Assembly: GCA_046726955.1 (NCBI GenBank) | Contig: JBKPBQ010000166.1 | Span: forward strand, 1-12,655 | Length of the DNA stretch: 12,655 nucleotides | Source of the DNA: CAVPGH01 sp046726955 | GTDB lineage: Bacteria; Acidobacteriota; Vicinamibacteria; Fen-336 | Direction of reading: 5' to 3' | Shown: positions 1 to 7,174 of the stretch, piece after piece | Layout of the letters: each line of letters opens with the position of its first letter | How positions within the stretch are numbered: the first letter of the stretch is position 1 | The notes under the pieces: generated by a model | What the model was told of the DNA's origin: nothing | Databases searched by the model: none | Seen by the model: the letters and a program-made list of their open reading frames with translations, nothing else | Program-made: the position numbers and the translations under genes

Positions 1-1
1 C

Positions 2-436
2 TTCCGCTTCATCCACAAGCGCTCGCTCTACCTGGTGCCGGTCCTCGGCTGGTCGCTCTGGGTGGCCGGGCACGTCGGGATCGACCGCGGCAACCCCTTC
101 CGCGCGCGCAAGAGCCTCGAGGCCGCGGCCCAGCGCATCCACCACGGGACGAGCGTCGCCGTCTTCCCGGAGGGAACGCGGAGCCCCGACGCCGGCGTGC
201 GGCCGTTCAAGCGCGGCAGCTTCGTGCTCGCGCTCCAGGCGGGCGTGCCCGTCGTGCCCGTCTCGCTGCGTGGCGTGAAGCGCGTGGTTCCCCACGGCAT
301 CTCGACGCTCACGCCGGGGACGGTGAGGCTCGTGATCCACCCCGCAGTGCCCACGGAAGGGCGCGACGCGGACTCGGCGGCCTCGCTCGCCGAGGAGGTG
401 CAGCGCGTGGTCGCGGCCGGCGTCGACGCCGCGTGA
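2..436 (+). CDS. plsC: 1-acyl-sn-glycerol-3-phosphate acyltransferase (PlsC family), 5'-truncated by window edge
   Basis: This is the C-terminal 144 residues of a PlsC/LPLAT-family membrane acyltransferase, which transfers an acyl chain to lysophosphatidic acid to make phosphatidic acid at the inner membrane. The block-III substrate-binding motif is clear: VFPEGTRSPDAG, encoded around 160-196. It is followed by the block-IV region FKRGSFVLALQAGVPVVPVS. Upstream, VPVLGWSLWVAGHVGIDR matches the usual segment between the catalytic HX4D box and block III. The HX4D box itself lies outside the window, so catalytic competence cannot be seen. The reading frame is open to the left edge; the Met at 35 is internal, not a start. 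Its TGA stop (434-436) overlaps the GTG start of the next gene by four bases (GTGA), so the two are probably translationally coupled. Family assignment is secure. Whether the acyl acceptor is lysophosphatidate or another lysolipid is inference. Confidence 0.93.
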   Translation, partial: FRFIHKRSLYLVPVLGWSLWVAGHVGIDRGNPFRARKSLEAAAQRIHHGTSVAVFPEGTRSPDAGVRPFKRGSFVLALQAGVPVVPVSLRGVKRVVPHGISTLTPGTVRLVIHPAVPTEGRDADSAASLAEEVQRVVAAGVDAA

Positions 437-1863
437 GCGTCCTCCTCGTCGGCCTGCTCGCGGCGCAGGCCGCCGCCGGCGCGCCCGACGAATCACTGGC
501 GCACGCGATCGACCGGGTCGTGGAGCGGCCGGAGTTCGCGTCCGCCCTCTGGGGCGTCGAGGTCAGGAGCCTCCGCAACGGCCGCGTCCTCTACTCGCGG
601 AACGCGGAGAAGAACCTGCGCCCCGCCTCGACGCTCAAGCTCGTGGCCTCCGCGGCCGCGCTCGACGCCTTCGGCCCCGACGCGCGCTTCCGCACGACCG
701 TGGAGAGCGCGGGACGGCTCGACGGCCGCGGCCGGATCCTCGGCGACGTCTACCTCGTCGGGCGCGGCGATCCGGACCTCTCGGCCCGCCTCACCCCCGG
801 CCGTCCCACTGCGGCGTTCGAGGAGATGGCGGACGCGCTGCGCGCGGCCGGCGTGCGCCGGATCGAAGGCCGGCTCGTGGGCCACGAGGGCGCCTTCACC
901 GGCGAGCGCCGCGGGACGGACTGGGGCTGGGAGGACCTCGTCTGGTGGTACGGCGCCGAGGTGTCGGCCCTGTCCTTCAACGACAACGCGGCCGACCTGC
1001 GCCTCCTCCCGGGCGAGCGGCCGGGCGATCCCGCCGTCCTCGAAGCGAGCCCGCTCACGGCCTACTACTCGGTCGTCTCCACCGTGACCACGACGGCCGC
1101 CGGCGTCAAGGCCGAGCTGAAGCTCGAGCGCGACCTGGGCTCGAGCCGCATCCGCCTCTCGGGCACGATCCCCATCGGCGACTCCTGGGAGGGCCGGCCC
1201 GCGCTCGAAGACCCCGCGCGTTATGCGACGACCGTCTTTCGCGAGGTCCTCGAGGCGCGCGGCATCCACGTCATGGGCGACGTGGCGACGACCTCGGAGC
1301 CGTTACCCGCGGGTGTGCGCACGCTCGCCGCGCACGACAGCCCGCCGCTAGCGGAGCTCGCCAAGGTCGTCAACAAGGAAAGCCAGAACCTCCACACGGA
1401 GATGCTGCTGCGTCTCGTGGGGCTGAAGGCGCGCGGCGAGGGGAGTGTCGCCGCGGGCCACGATGCCATCCGCGACTTCCTGGCCCGGATCGGCGTGAAG
1501 GCGGACTCGTGGGGCCTCCAGGACGGCTCCGGGCTCTCGCGCACCGACGTCGTGGACGCGCACGGCCTCGTCGAGCTGCTTGCGGCCATGGATCGCCACC
1601 CGCAGGCCGCGGCCTTCCGCGACTCGCTCGCGGTCATGGGCGTCGACGGGACGCTCAAGGATCGGATGCGCGGAACGCCCGCACAGGGAAAGGTGCTGGC
1701 CAAGTCGGGCACGCTGCGCCTGGCCAACGGCCTCGCCGGCTACGTGGCCGCAGCCTCCGGCGAGCGTCTCGCCTTCGCCGTCCTCGTCAACAACCACACG
1801 GCTCCGTCGCGCGAGGCCGTGGCCGCGATCGACGAGATCGTCCGGATCCTGGTCGATCGCTGA
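433..1863 (+). CDS. dacB: D-alanyl-D-alanine carboxypeptidase/endopeptidase, PBP4 type (peptidase family S13)
   Basis: A 476-residue low-molecular-mass penicillin-binding protein of the DacB/PBP4 class, which trims terminal D-Ala from, or cuts cross-links in, periplasmic peptidoglycan. All three penicilloyl-serine-transferase motifs are visible: SxxK at S66-T-L-K69 (PASTLKL), SxN at S317-Q-N319 (NKESQNLHTE) and KSG at K424-S-G426 (AKSGTLRLANG). The wide gap between the first two motifs is the domain insertion typical of family S13, and the length is normal for it. Residues 1-17 form a short hydrophobic segment ending AAAGAPDE that looks like a Sec signal, although it lacks the usual Lys/Arg at its N-terminus. 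The GTG start at 433 is the first usable start in this frame and overlaps the plsC stop. The pairing groups two envelope-biogenesis enzymes. Identification is firm; the balance of carboxypeptidase versus endopeptidase activity cannot be read from sequence. Confidence 0.95.
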   Translation: MSVLLVGLLAAQAAAGAPDESLAHAIDRVVERPEFASALWGVEVRSLRNGRVLYSRNAEKNLRPASTLKLVASAAALDAFGPDARFRTTVESAGRLDGRGRILGDVYLVGRGDPDLSARLTPGRPTAAFEEMADALRAAGVRRIEGRLVGHEGAFTGERRGTDWGWEDLVWWYGAEVSALSFNDNAADLRLLPGERPGDPAVLEASPLTAYYSVVSTVTTTAAGVKAELKLERDLGSSRIRLSGTIPIGDSWEGRPALEDPARYATTVFREVLEARGIHVMGDVATTSEPLPAGVRTLAAHDSPPLAELAKVVNKESQNLHTEMLLRLVGLKARGEGSVAAGHDAIRDFLARIGVKADSWGLQDGSGLSRTDVVDAHGLVELLAAMDRHPQAAAFRDSLAVMGVDGTLKDRMRGTPAQGKVLAKSGTLRLANGLAGYVAAASGERLAFAVLVNNHTAPSREAVAAIDEIVRILVDR

Positions 1864-1889
1864 GCCGGTCCTCGGCGGGCCGCCGGCTC
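1862..1889 (+). repeat. Inverted repeat after dacB (possible weak terminator hairpin)
   Basis: GAGCCGG (1862-1868) is exactly complementary to CCGGCTC (1883-1889), giving a 7-bp GC-rich stem with a 14-nt loop that starts inside the dacB stop codon. No T-run follows, so it is not a classical intrinsic terminator. In DNA this GC-rich a 7-bp match can arise by chance. Confidence 0.25.
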
Positions 1890-1892
1890 GCA

Positions 1893-1898
1893 TAGGAT
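1893..1898 (+). promoter_or_regulatory. -10-like hexamer TAGGAT before the B3/B4 gene
   Basis: TAGGAT matches the TATAAT consensus at four of six positions, including the T1, A2 and T6 positions that matter most. It ends 10 nt before the ATG at 1909, so transcription would begin about three to five bases before that codon. No convincing -35 box is visible. The same arrangement recurs before the genes at 6166 and 7175. Confidence 0.35.
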
Positions 1899-1908
1899 GG
1901 CAGCAGGG

Positions 1909-2577
1909 ATGGCGCTCGACTTCGAGGTGGCGGAGGAGCTTCGCGGCCGGGTCCGGCTGGGGCTGGTCGTGCTGGAGGGCGTCTCCGTCCGCGAGACGGA
2001 CGATGCCCTCGGCCAGGAAGTCGATCGCCTCTGCCGCGAGCTGCGCGACCGCTACGGGGAAGGCAAGAGCGCCGAGGTCCCGGGCGCCGCCGACGCCCGC
2101 ACGCTCTACAAGGCCCTCGGCCTCGACCCCACGAAGACGCGGCCGTCGAACGAGGCCCTGCTGAGGCGCGCGCTGAAGGGCGAGTCGCTGTACCGGATCA
2201 ACACGCTCGTGGACGCGCTCAACCTGTCGTCGCTGCGCTACCAGCTACCGTTCGGGCTCTACGACCTCGACCGGGTGGAGCCACCCGTGCGGCTGCGGCG
2301 CGGCCTCGCCGGCGAGGAGTACGAGGGGATCCGCAAGGGCCCCGTCCACGTGGACGGCCGGCCCGTGCTCGTGGACGCGCGCGGTCCTTTCGGCAACCCG
2401 ACGTCGGATTCCGCGCGGACCATGATCACGCTCGCGACGGCGCGGGCCCTCGTCGTCGCCTACGCCCCGAGCGGCTACTCCGCGGCGCGTCTCGGGGAAA
2501 TCGCGGACGGCACGGGGGCCGCCCTCACGCGGTTCTGCGGCGGGACGGTCGCGGAACGGCGGCTGGTCCCCGCATGA
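1909..2577 (+). CDS. Free-standing B3/B4 domain protein (PheRS beta editing-domain relative, COG3382-like)
   Basis: A 222-residue protein that consists essentially of the B3/B4 fold, the domain that in phenylalanyl-tRNA synthetase beta binds and hydrolyses mischarged Tyr-tRNA(Phe). Family hallmarks are visible: a GLDPTKTRPSNEALLRRALKG block, then LYRINTLVDALNLSSL, then LPFGLYDLDRV, and near the C-terminus a DARGPFGNPTSDSARTMITLATARALVV segment. No synthetase or tRNA-anticodon-binding parts are attached. Stand-alone members of this family are widespread; trans-editing of a mischarged tRNA is an inference from homology, not shown here. An alternative ATG at 1897 would add four residues. I prefer 1909 because an AGGA (1894-1897) lies about 11 nt upstream of it and the -10-like TAGGAT would place the transcription start between the two ATGs. 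The stop overlaps the helicase start as ATGA (2574-2577), implying coupled translation. Confidence 0.85.
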   Translation: MALDFEVAEELRGRVRLGLVVLEGVSVRETDDALGQEVDRLCRELRDRYGEGKSAEVPGAADARTLYKALGLDPTKTRPSNEALLRRALKGESLYRINTLVDALNLSSLRYQLPFGLYDLDRVEPPVRLRRGLAGEEYEGIRKGPVHVDGRPVLVDARGPFGNPTSDSARTMITLATARALVVAYAPSGYSAARLGEIADGTGAALTRFCGGTVAERRLVPA

Positions 2578-5522
2578 CCTCGACGCCAGAGATCACGCCG
2601 GCGACCGGGGAAGAGCGCGTCCTCGTCGGCCTCTCGCCCGCCCAGCGCGAAGCCGTGCTGCACGGCGACGGGCCGCTGCTCATCATAGCGGGGGCGGGCA
2701 CCGGCAAGACCACCGTCCTCACGCGCCGCATCGCCCACCTCATCACGAGCAAGCAGGCGCGGCCCGAGGAGATCCTGGCCCTGACGTTCACCGAGAAGGC
2801 CGCGCTCGAGATGGCGGAGCGCGTGGATCAGCTCATCCCTTACGGCTACGCGGAGACGCTCATCTCGACGTTCCACGCCTTCGGCGACCGCGTGCTGCGC
2901 GAGGCCGCGCTCGAGGGTGGGATGAATCCGGAGTTCCGGGTCCTGACGCGGCCGGAGGAGATCATCTTCCTCCGGGAGCGGCTTTGGTCGCTGCCGCTGC
3001 GCCGCTTCCGGCCGCTCGGCGATCCCACGCGCCACCTCCACGCCCTTCTCGGCCTCGTGAGCCGGGCCAAGGACGAGGACGTCTCGCCCGAGGAGTACCT
3101 CGCGTGGGCGGAGGCGCGCGCCGCTACCGCGTCCGACGACGTCGCGCGCGACGAGGCGGAACGCCACCGCGAGTTGGCGGCGTTCTACGCGGCCTCGCAG
3201 GAGCTCCTCGCGCAGGCCGGCCTCGCCGACTTCGGCGACCAGATCCACCGCACGCTAGGGCTGCTGCGCACGCGTCCCTCTCTCCTCGACCGGCTGCGTG
3301 CCCGCTACCGTTACATCCTGGTCGACGAGTTCCAGGACACGAACCACGCCCAGCTCGAGATGCTGCGGCTGCTTGCCGGCGAGGGCGCGCCCAACATCAC
3401 CGTGGTCGGCGACGACGACCAGGCGATCTACCGCTGGCGCGGGGCGGCCGCCGCGAACCTCCTCGCCTTCCGCGAGCTCTACCCGGACGCCCGCGAGGTC
3501 GTGCTCACCGAGAACCACCGGTCGCCCCAGACGATCCTCGACGCGGCGACGCGTCTCGTTTCCTACAACAACCCCTGGCGGCTGGAGGTGATCGCGGGGA
3601 TCGACAAGCGCCTGCGCTCGCCTCGGACGGACGGCCCGCCGGTCGTTCATCTCCACTACGACACGGTCTCCGCCGAGGCCGACGCCGTGGCGGCGATGGC
3701 CGAGGCGCGGATCCAGCGCGGATACCGGCCGCGCGACATCGCTCTCCTCGTCCGCAGCAACGGCGACGCCGACCCCTTCCTGCGCGCGCTGAACGTGAAG
3801 GCGATCCCGCACCGGTTCAGCGGCAGCCGCGGGCTCTACGCGCGCGAGGAGGTCCGCCTCCTCGTCTCGTTCCTCCGCGCCCTCGCCAACCCCGACGACT
3901 CGGTCTCGCTCTTCTACCTGCTCGCGTCCGAGGCCTACGCGGTGCCGATGCCGGACCTCCTGCGCCTCAGCCACTACGCGCGGCGGAAGAGCCGGCCGCT
4001 GCTGGAGGTCCTGCGGGGCCTGCCCACCAACGAGGAGCTCGTGGGCGTGGGCGACGATGCGCGGGCAGCCGCGGCGCGCCTCCTCGGCGACTTCGGGCAG
4101 GCATCGGCCGACGTGCCGCGGCTGCGCACGGGTGAGGTCCTCTACAAGTTCCTCCAGCAGTCGGGCCTGCTCCAGCGCCTCACGCGCGAGGCCACGGCGG
4201 GGGCCGAGGCGCGAGCCAAGAACATCGCCCGCTTCTTCGAGGCCGTGAAGGCCTATGGCGACGTGGCCGAGCACGATCGCGTGCCCGCCTTCGTGGCCCA
4301 CCTCGACCTCCTGCGCGAGGCCGGAGACGACCCCGCGGTGGCCGAAGCCGACCCCGACGAGGAGGCGGTGCACGTCCTGACCGTCCACAAGGCCAAGGGC
4401 CTCGAGTTCCCGGTCGTCTTCCTCGTGGGATGCGCGGAGGGACGCTTCCCGGTGCGCCGGCGGGTGGAGCGTCTGGAGCTTCCGCTCGATCTCGTGAAGG
4501 GTGTCCCCCCCGGCGGCGACCCGCACCTCGCCGAGGAGCGGCGGCTCTTCTACGTGGCGATGACGCGCGCTCGGGACGAGCTCGTGCTGACCTCCGCGGC
4601 CGACTACGGCACGGCGCGGGCCCGCAAGGTCTCGCGCTTCGTGGTGGAGGCGCTGGACCTGCCCTCGCCGGCGCCGCTCGCGCGCAAGAGCCCGTCGCTC
4701 GAGGTGCTGGCGCGGCACCAGGCGGTGCCGGAGCGGGAGTCAGCGCCGGCGCCGCCGCTGCGCGACGAGCAGGTGCTGCGGTTGTCGTTCGGCCAGATCG
4801 ACGACTACGAGACGTGCCCGCTCAAGTACCGCTACGTCCACGTCTGGCGCGTGCCGCTCCTCACGCACCACCGCGTCGTCTACGGCAGCGCCGTCCACAA
4901 GGCGGTGCAGCAGCACTTCCGCGCTCGCCTCGAGGGGCGTGCGTTCTCCGAGGACGACCTGGTGCAGGCCTTCCGCGACTCGTGGGTGTCCGAAGGTTTC
5001 CTGTCGCGCGAGCACGAGGAAGAGCGGCTGCGCACCGGCGAGGAGGCGCTGCGCCGCTTCTACCGCGCGGATGCCGTCCATCCGCTGCAGCCTCGCGGCG
5101 TCGAGCAGGAGTTCGCGTTTTACGTGGACCGCTGCCGCGTGCAAGGCCGCTACGACCTGGTGGTCGAGGAGGACGGGCGGGTCTCGATCCTCGACTTCAA
5201 GACGAGCGCGGTGGACGACGAGAAGAAGGCGCGGGAGCGGGCGCGCGGCAGCCTCCAGCTCGACATCTACTCCCTGGCCCACCTGCGCACGACCGGCCGC
5301 CTTCCCGACTGGGTGGAGCTGCGCTTCCTGGAGTCGGGGATCGCCGCGGGCAAGAAGCCGACGCTCGAGGAGGCGGAGGCGGCCGAGCAGCGGATCCGCG
5401 ACGCCGCCGCGCTCATCCGCAGGCGCGAGTTCCCGGCCACCCCGTCGTACATGGCCTGCGGCCAGTGCGCCTTCCGCGACATCTGCCCGCACACCGCGCG
5501 CGGCCCGGAAGCCGACGAATGA
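2574..5522 (+). CDS. UvrD-family DNA helicase fused to a PD-(D/E)XK Fe-S nuclease (AdnAB/RecB/AddB-like)
   Basis: A 982-residue single-chain helicase-nuclease, expected to unwind and degrade or resect DNA ends. The N-terminal ~700 residues carry a complete superfamily-1A motor: Q-motif (LSPAQREAV), Walker A (GAGTGKTT, Lys45), motif Ia (ALTFTEKAALEMAERV), motif II (DEFQDT, Asp251-Glu252), motif III (GDDDQAIYRWRGA), motif IV (TENHRSPQTIL), motif V (VHVLTVHKAKGLEFPVVFL) and motif VI (RRLFYVAMTRARDEL). The C-terminal ~240 residues are a RecB-type nuclease: His775 in GSAVHKAV, Asp861 in QGRYDLV, and Asp874/Lys876 in ILDFKTS. Four cysteines, C748 (ETCPLKYRY) and C962-x2-C965-x5-C971 at the C-terminus, match the iron-sulfur staple known from AddB-type nucleases. 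No partner subunit gene is present in the window. It begins inside the stop of the B3/B4 gene (ATGA). Domain calls are firm; which repair pathway it serves is inference. Confidence 0.95.
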   Translation: MTSTPEITPATGEERVLVGLSPAQREAVLHGDGPLLIIAGAGTGKTTVLTRRIAHLITSKQARPEEILALTFTEKAALEMAERVDQLIPYGYAETLISTFHAFGDRVLREAALEGGMNPEFRVLTRPEEIIFLRERLWSLPLRRFRPLGDPTRHLHALLGLVSRAKDEDVSPEEYLAWAEARAATASDDVARDEAERHRELAAFYAASQELLAQAGLADFGDQIHRTLGLLRTRPSLLDRLRARYRYILVDEFQDTNHAQLEMLRLLAGEGAPNITVVGDDDQAIYRWRGAAAANLLAFRELYPDAREVVLTENHRSPQTILDAATRLVSYNNPWRLEVIAGIDKRLRSPRTDGPPVVHLHYDTVSAEADAVAAMAEARIQRGYRPRDIALLVRSNGDADPFLRALNVKAIPHRFSGSRGLYAREEVRLLVSFLRALANPDDSVSLFYLLASEAYAVPMPDLLRLSHYARRKSRPLLEVLRGLPTNEELVGVGDDARAAAARLLGDFGQASADVPRLRTGEVLYKFLQQSGLLQRLTREATAGAEARAKNIARFFEAVKAYGDVAEHDRVPAFVAHLDLLREAGDDPAVAEADPDEEAVHVLTVHKAKGLEFPVVFLVGCAEGRFPVRRRVERLELPLDLVKGVPPGGDPHLAEERRLFYVAMTRARDELVLTSAADYGTARARKVSRFVVEALDLPSPAPLARKSPSLEVLARHQAVPERESAPAPPLRDEQVLRLSFGQIDDYETCPLKYRYVHVWRVPLLTHHRVVYGSAVHKAVQQHFRARLEGRAFSEDDLVQAFRDSWVSEGFLSREHEEERLRTGEEALRRFYRADAVHPLQPRGVEQEFAFYVDRCRVQGRYDLVVEEDGRVSILDFKTSAVDDEKKARERARGSLQLDIYSLAHLRTTGRLPDWVELRFLESGIAAGKKPTLEEAEAAEQRIRDAAALIRRREFPATPSYMACGQCAFRDICPHTARGPEADE

Positions 5523-5526
5523 GCCG

Positions 5527-5548
5527 ATCCGTGGAACGAGGTACGGAT
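5527..5548 (+). repeat. Short inverted repeat between helicase and nucleotidyltransferase genes
   Basis: ATCCGT (5527-5532) pairs with ACGGAT (5543-5548) around a 10-nt loop, just after the helicase stop. The stem is only 6 bp (7 with a G-T pair) and no T-run follows, so a terminator role is doubtful. It is one of few structures in the 96-bp gap 5523-5618. Confidence 0.2.
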
Positions 5549-5607
5549 GAGGGCCGTGGCATACTGGGTCGTGCTCGCCCGGCCGCATCTGTCGATCGCG
5601 GGAACCC

Positions 5608-5614
5608 GGAGGAA
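5608..5614 (+). promoter_or_regulatory. Strong Shine-Dalgarno GGAGGAA fixing the nucleotidyltransferase start
   Basis: GGAGGAA lies four bases before the ATG at 5619 and is the best ribosome binding site in the window. It selects that ATG over the in-frame ATG at 5547, which has no comparable site. Confidence 0.75.
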
Positions 5615-5618
5615 GCGC

Positions 5619-6137
5619 ATGAGCCGACCGGATCCGTCGCTCCTGCAGGGTGTCGTCGCCCCCGAGGTGATCGACGCGATGAAGGTCGCATCTGACGCCC
5701 TGAAGCGAGTCGGCGTTCGTCACGTGGTCGTCGGCGCGCTCGCCGTGGGCGCCAACGGCTTTCCACGGGCAACGAGGGACGTGGACTTCCTGGTCGGGGA
5801 CGAGGCTTTCGAGCGACACGCCGGCGGCCTCGTAACCCTCCGTCCCGGCGTGCCCTTCCAGGTCAACCAGGTGGCCGTGGATTTCATCGCCGCGGACGCG
5901 AGCGAAGCCTTCCTCGCCGAGGAGCTGAAAGCGGAGCCGGGCTCCATGATCGACGGCCCTCCGCTCGTCTACATGAAACTCAAGTCTCCGCGGCACAAGG
6001 ATCGGACCGACGTGATCGAGCTCGTCAAGGCAGGCCTGGACGTCCAACGGTGCCGGGATTACCTCTCCACCCACGCTCCGGCGTTCGTGGCCGATTTCGA
6101 CGATGCCGTCGAGCGGGCGCGGACAGAAGACGAGTAG
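5619..6137 (+). CDS. Nucleotidyltransferase-fold protein (AbiEii/MNT-like), orphan
   Basis: A 172-residue small protein of the DNA-polymerase-beta-like nucleotidyltransferase superfamily, which moves an NMP from NTP onto a protein, RNA or small molecule. The signature is visible: a G-rich turn in VVVGALAVGANGF, then PRATRDVDFLV with Asp54 and Asp56, and a third acidic residue Asp88 in VAVDFIAAD. These form an apparently intact metal-binding triad. A later helical segment, YMKLKSPRHKDRTDVIELV, is characteristic of AbiEii-type and MNT-type relatives. Some members of these families belong to toxin-antitoxin pairs, but neither an AbiEi-like regulator nor a HEPN partner is adjacent; its neighbours are a helicase-nuclease and an oxidoreductase. 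The start at 5619 is set by a strong GGAGGAA. An extension to 5547 would add 24 residues rich in Arg and hydrophobics. Substrate unknown; fold assignment fairly sure. Confidence 0.8.
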   Translation: MSRPDPSLLQGVVAPEVIDAMKVASDALKRVGVRHVVVGALAVGANGFPRATRDVDFLVGDEAFERHAGGLVTLRPGVPFQVNQVAVDFIAADASEAFLAEELKAEPGSMIDGPPLVYMKLKSPRHKDRTDVIELVKAGLDVQRCRDYLSTHAPAFVADFDDAVERARTEDE

Positions 6138-6153
6138 CGTCTCCTCTCCCGAG

Positions 6154-6159
6154 TAGGTT
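6154..6159 (+). promoter_or_regulatory. -10-like hexamer TAGGTT directly before a GTG start
   Basis: TAGGTT ends six bases before the GTG at 6166, so transcription would be expected to start at or within a base or two of the start codon, making a leaderless mRNA. The intervening CTCCTC is not a ribosome binding site. No good -35 is seen. Confidence 0.35.
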
Positions 6160-6165
6160 CTCCTC

Positions 6166-7125
6166 GTGAGGGCCATCGTCGTCAGGCGGCACGGCGGGCC
6201 CGAAGTGCTCGTCGTCGAGGAGGCGCCCGAGCCGCAGCCCGGTCCCGGGCAGGTCCGGATCCGGGTGGCGATGGCGGGTGTGAACTTCACCGACACGGAG
6301 CGCCGCCAGGGTCGCCATGCCTTGAAGGGTCTCCCGTGGATTCCCGGCATCGAGGTGGCCGGCGTCGTCGAGGCGATCGGCGACGGTGTCGACCCATCAC
6401 TGCTCGACCGCCGCGTGGCCGCGATCACCGAGTCGGGCTACGCAGAGAAGACCGTCGCCGAAGCCGCGGATCTGATGCTGCTGCCGGAAGCGCTCACCTG
6501 GCAGCAGGCGGCGGCCTTCCCGATCCAGGGCCTCACCGCCTATCACCTACTGCACACCGCCGCGCGGCTGCGCGCGGGGGAGAGCGTTCTCGTGCACGCC
6601 GCCGCGGGCGGCGTCGGTCAGTGGTGCGTCCAGCTCGCCGTCCGCGCGGGCGCTCGCGTCTTCGGCACCGTCTCCACGCGGCGCAAGGTCGAGATTGTTC
6701 GCGCGCTCGGCGCCGAGGACGCATTTCTTTATGGCCCCGATGTCTTGCCGTCCCTGCGCGACCGCACCGGCGGCCGCGGGGTGGACGTCGTCCTCGACGC
6801 GGTCGGCCGCGACACCCAGAAGACGAGCGTCGAAGCGCTCGCGCCGTTCGGCCGCCTGGTCCATTTCGGGTCGGCGAGCGGCGACCCGGAGCTGGTGAAC
6901 GTGGACGACCTCTACGACAAGTCGATCCAGGTGGGTGCGTTCTGGCTCCGCACACCGCAGCCACCCGCCGTGGCCCAGGCCGCAGTGAGCGCCCTTCTCG
7001 ACGGCCTCGTGAGGGGATCGCTCCGCACACCGGAGACGAGGGAGTTCCCGTTGACCGACGCAGCGGAAGCGCACCGGGCGCTCGGGTCGCGCGATACAGA
7101 AGGCAAGCTCCTCCTGCGCGTCTGA
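6166..7125 (+). CDS. Zinc-independent MDR-family quinone oxidoreductase (NADPH:quinone reductase-like)
   Basis: A 319-residue medium-chain dehydrogenase/reductase of the quinone-oxidoreductase branch, likely a cytosolic NADPH-dependent reductase of quinones or alpha,beta-unsaturated carbonyls. The N-terminal GroES-like domain has MRAIVVRRHGGPEVLVVEE, VAMAGVNFTDTERRQG and PWIPGIEVAGVVEAIG, all standard for this branch. The Rossmann domain has the AxxGGVG nucleotide loop (HAAAGGVGQW, residues ~145-151) and VDVVLDAVG; FGRLVHFGSASG follows. The Cys and His residues that bind zinc in alcohol dehydrogenases are absent. Length is normal. It starts with GTG; there is no Shine-Dalgarno, and a -10-like TAGGTT sits six bases upstream. 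The N-terminus matches the family exactly from this codon, which supports the start. The physiological substrate cannot be predicted, so I give no gene symbol beyond the family. Confidence 0.9.
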   Translation: MRAIVVRRHGGPEVLVVEEAPEPQPGPGQVRIRVAMAGVNFTDTERRQGRHALKGLPWIPGIEVAGVVEAIGDGVDPSLLDRRVAAITESGYAEKTVAEAADLMLLPEALTWQQAAAFPIQGLTAYHLLHTAARLRAGESVLVHAAAGGVGQWCVQLAVRAGARVFGTVSTRRKVEIVRALGAEDAFLYGPDVLPSLRDRTGGRGVDVVLDAVGRDTQKTSVEALAPFGRLVHFGSASGDPELVNVDDLYDKSIQVGAFWLRTPQPPAVAQAAVSALLDGLVRGSLRTPETREFPLTDAAEAHRALGSRDTEGKLLLRV

Positions 7126-7157
7126 GCGGTTCACGGGCTCGGTGGCTCCTCTCGCAT

Positions 7158-7163
7158 TAGAAT
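7158..7163 (+). promoter_or_regulatory. -10 element TAGAAT before the DUF3052 gene
   Basis: TAGAAT matches TATAAT at five of six positions and ends 11 nt before the ATG at 7175, leaving room for a leader of only about four to five bases. It lies inside the 7142-start version of the ORF, which argues for the shorter start. No -35 match at normal spacing. Confidence 0.45.
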
Positions 7164-7174
7164 GCCCGGCGTCG

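Noticed and set aside
5560..5565. CATACT as a -10 box for the nucleotidyltransferase
   Set aside because: It matches the consensus at four positions and would give a leader of about 45 nt, but no -35 is present at the right spacing and the hexamer is not distinctive enough to call.
5547..5618. An N-terminal extension of the nucleotidyltransferase beginning at the ATG at 5547
   Set aside because: The strong GGAGGAA directly before the ATG at 5619 marks the real start; the extra 24 residues do not resemble the family and would begin inside a small inverted repeat without a ribosome binding site.
3255..6428. Two long minus-strand frames (3255-4718 and 4740-6428) opposite the helicase-nuclease and following genes
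   Set aside because: Codon-aligned antisense shadows of the helicase and nucleotidyltransferase genes; composition is a mirror of the sense strand and the second runs across three forward genes.
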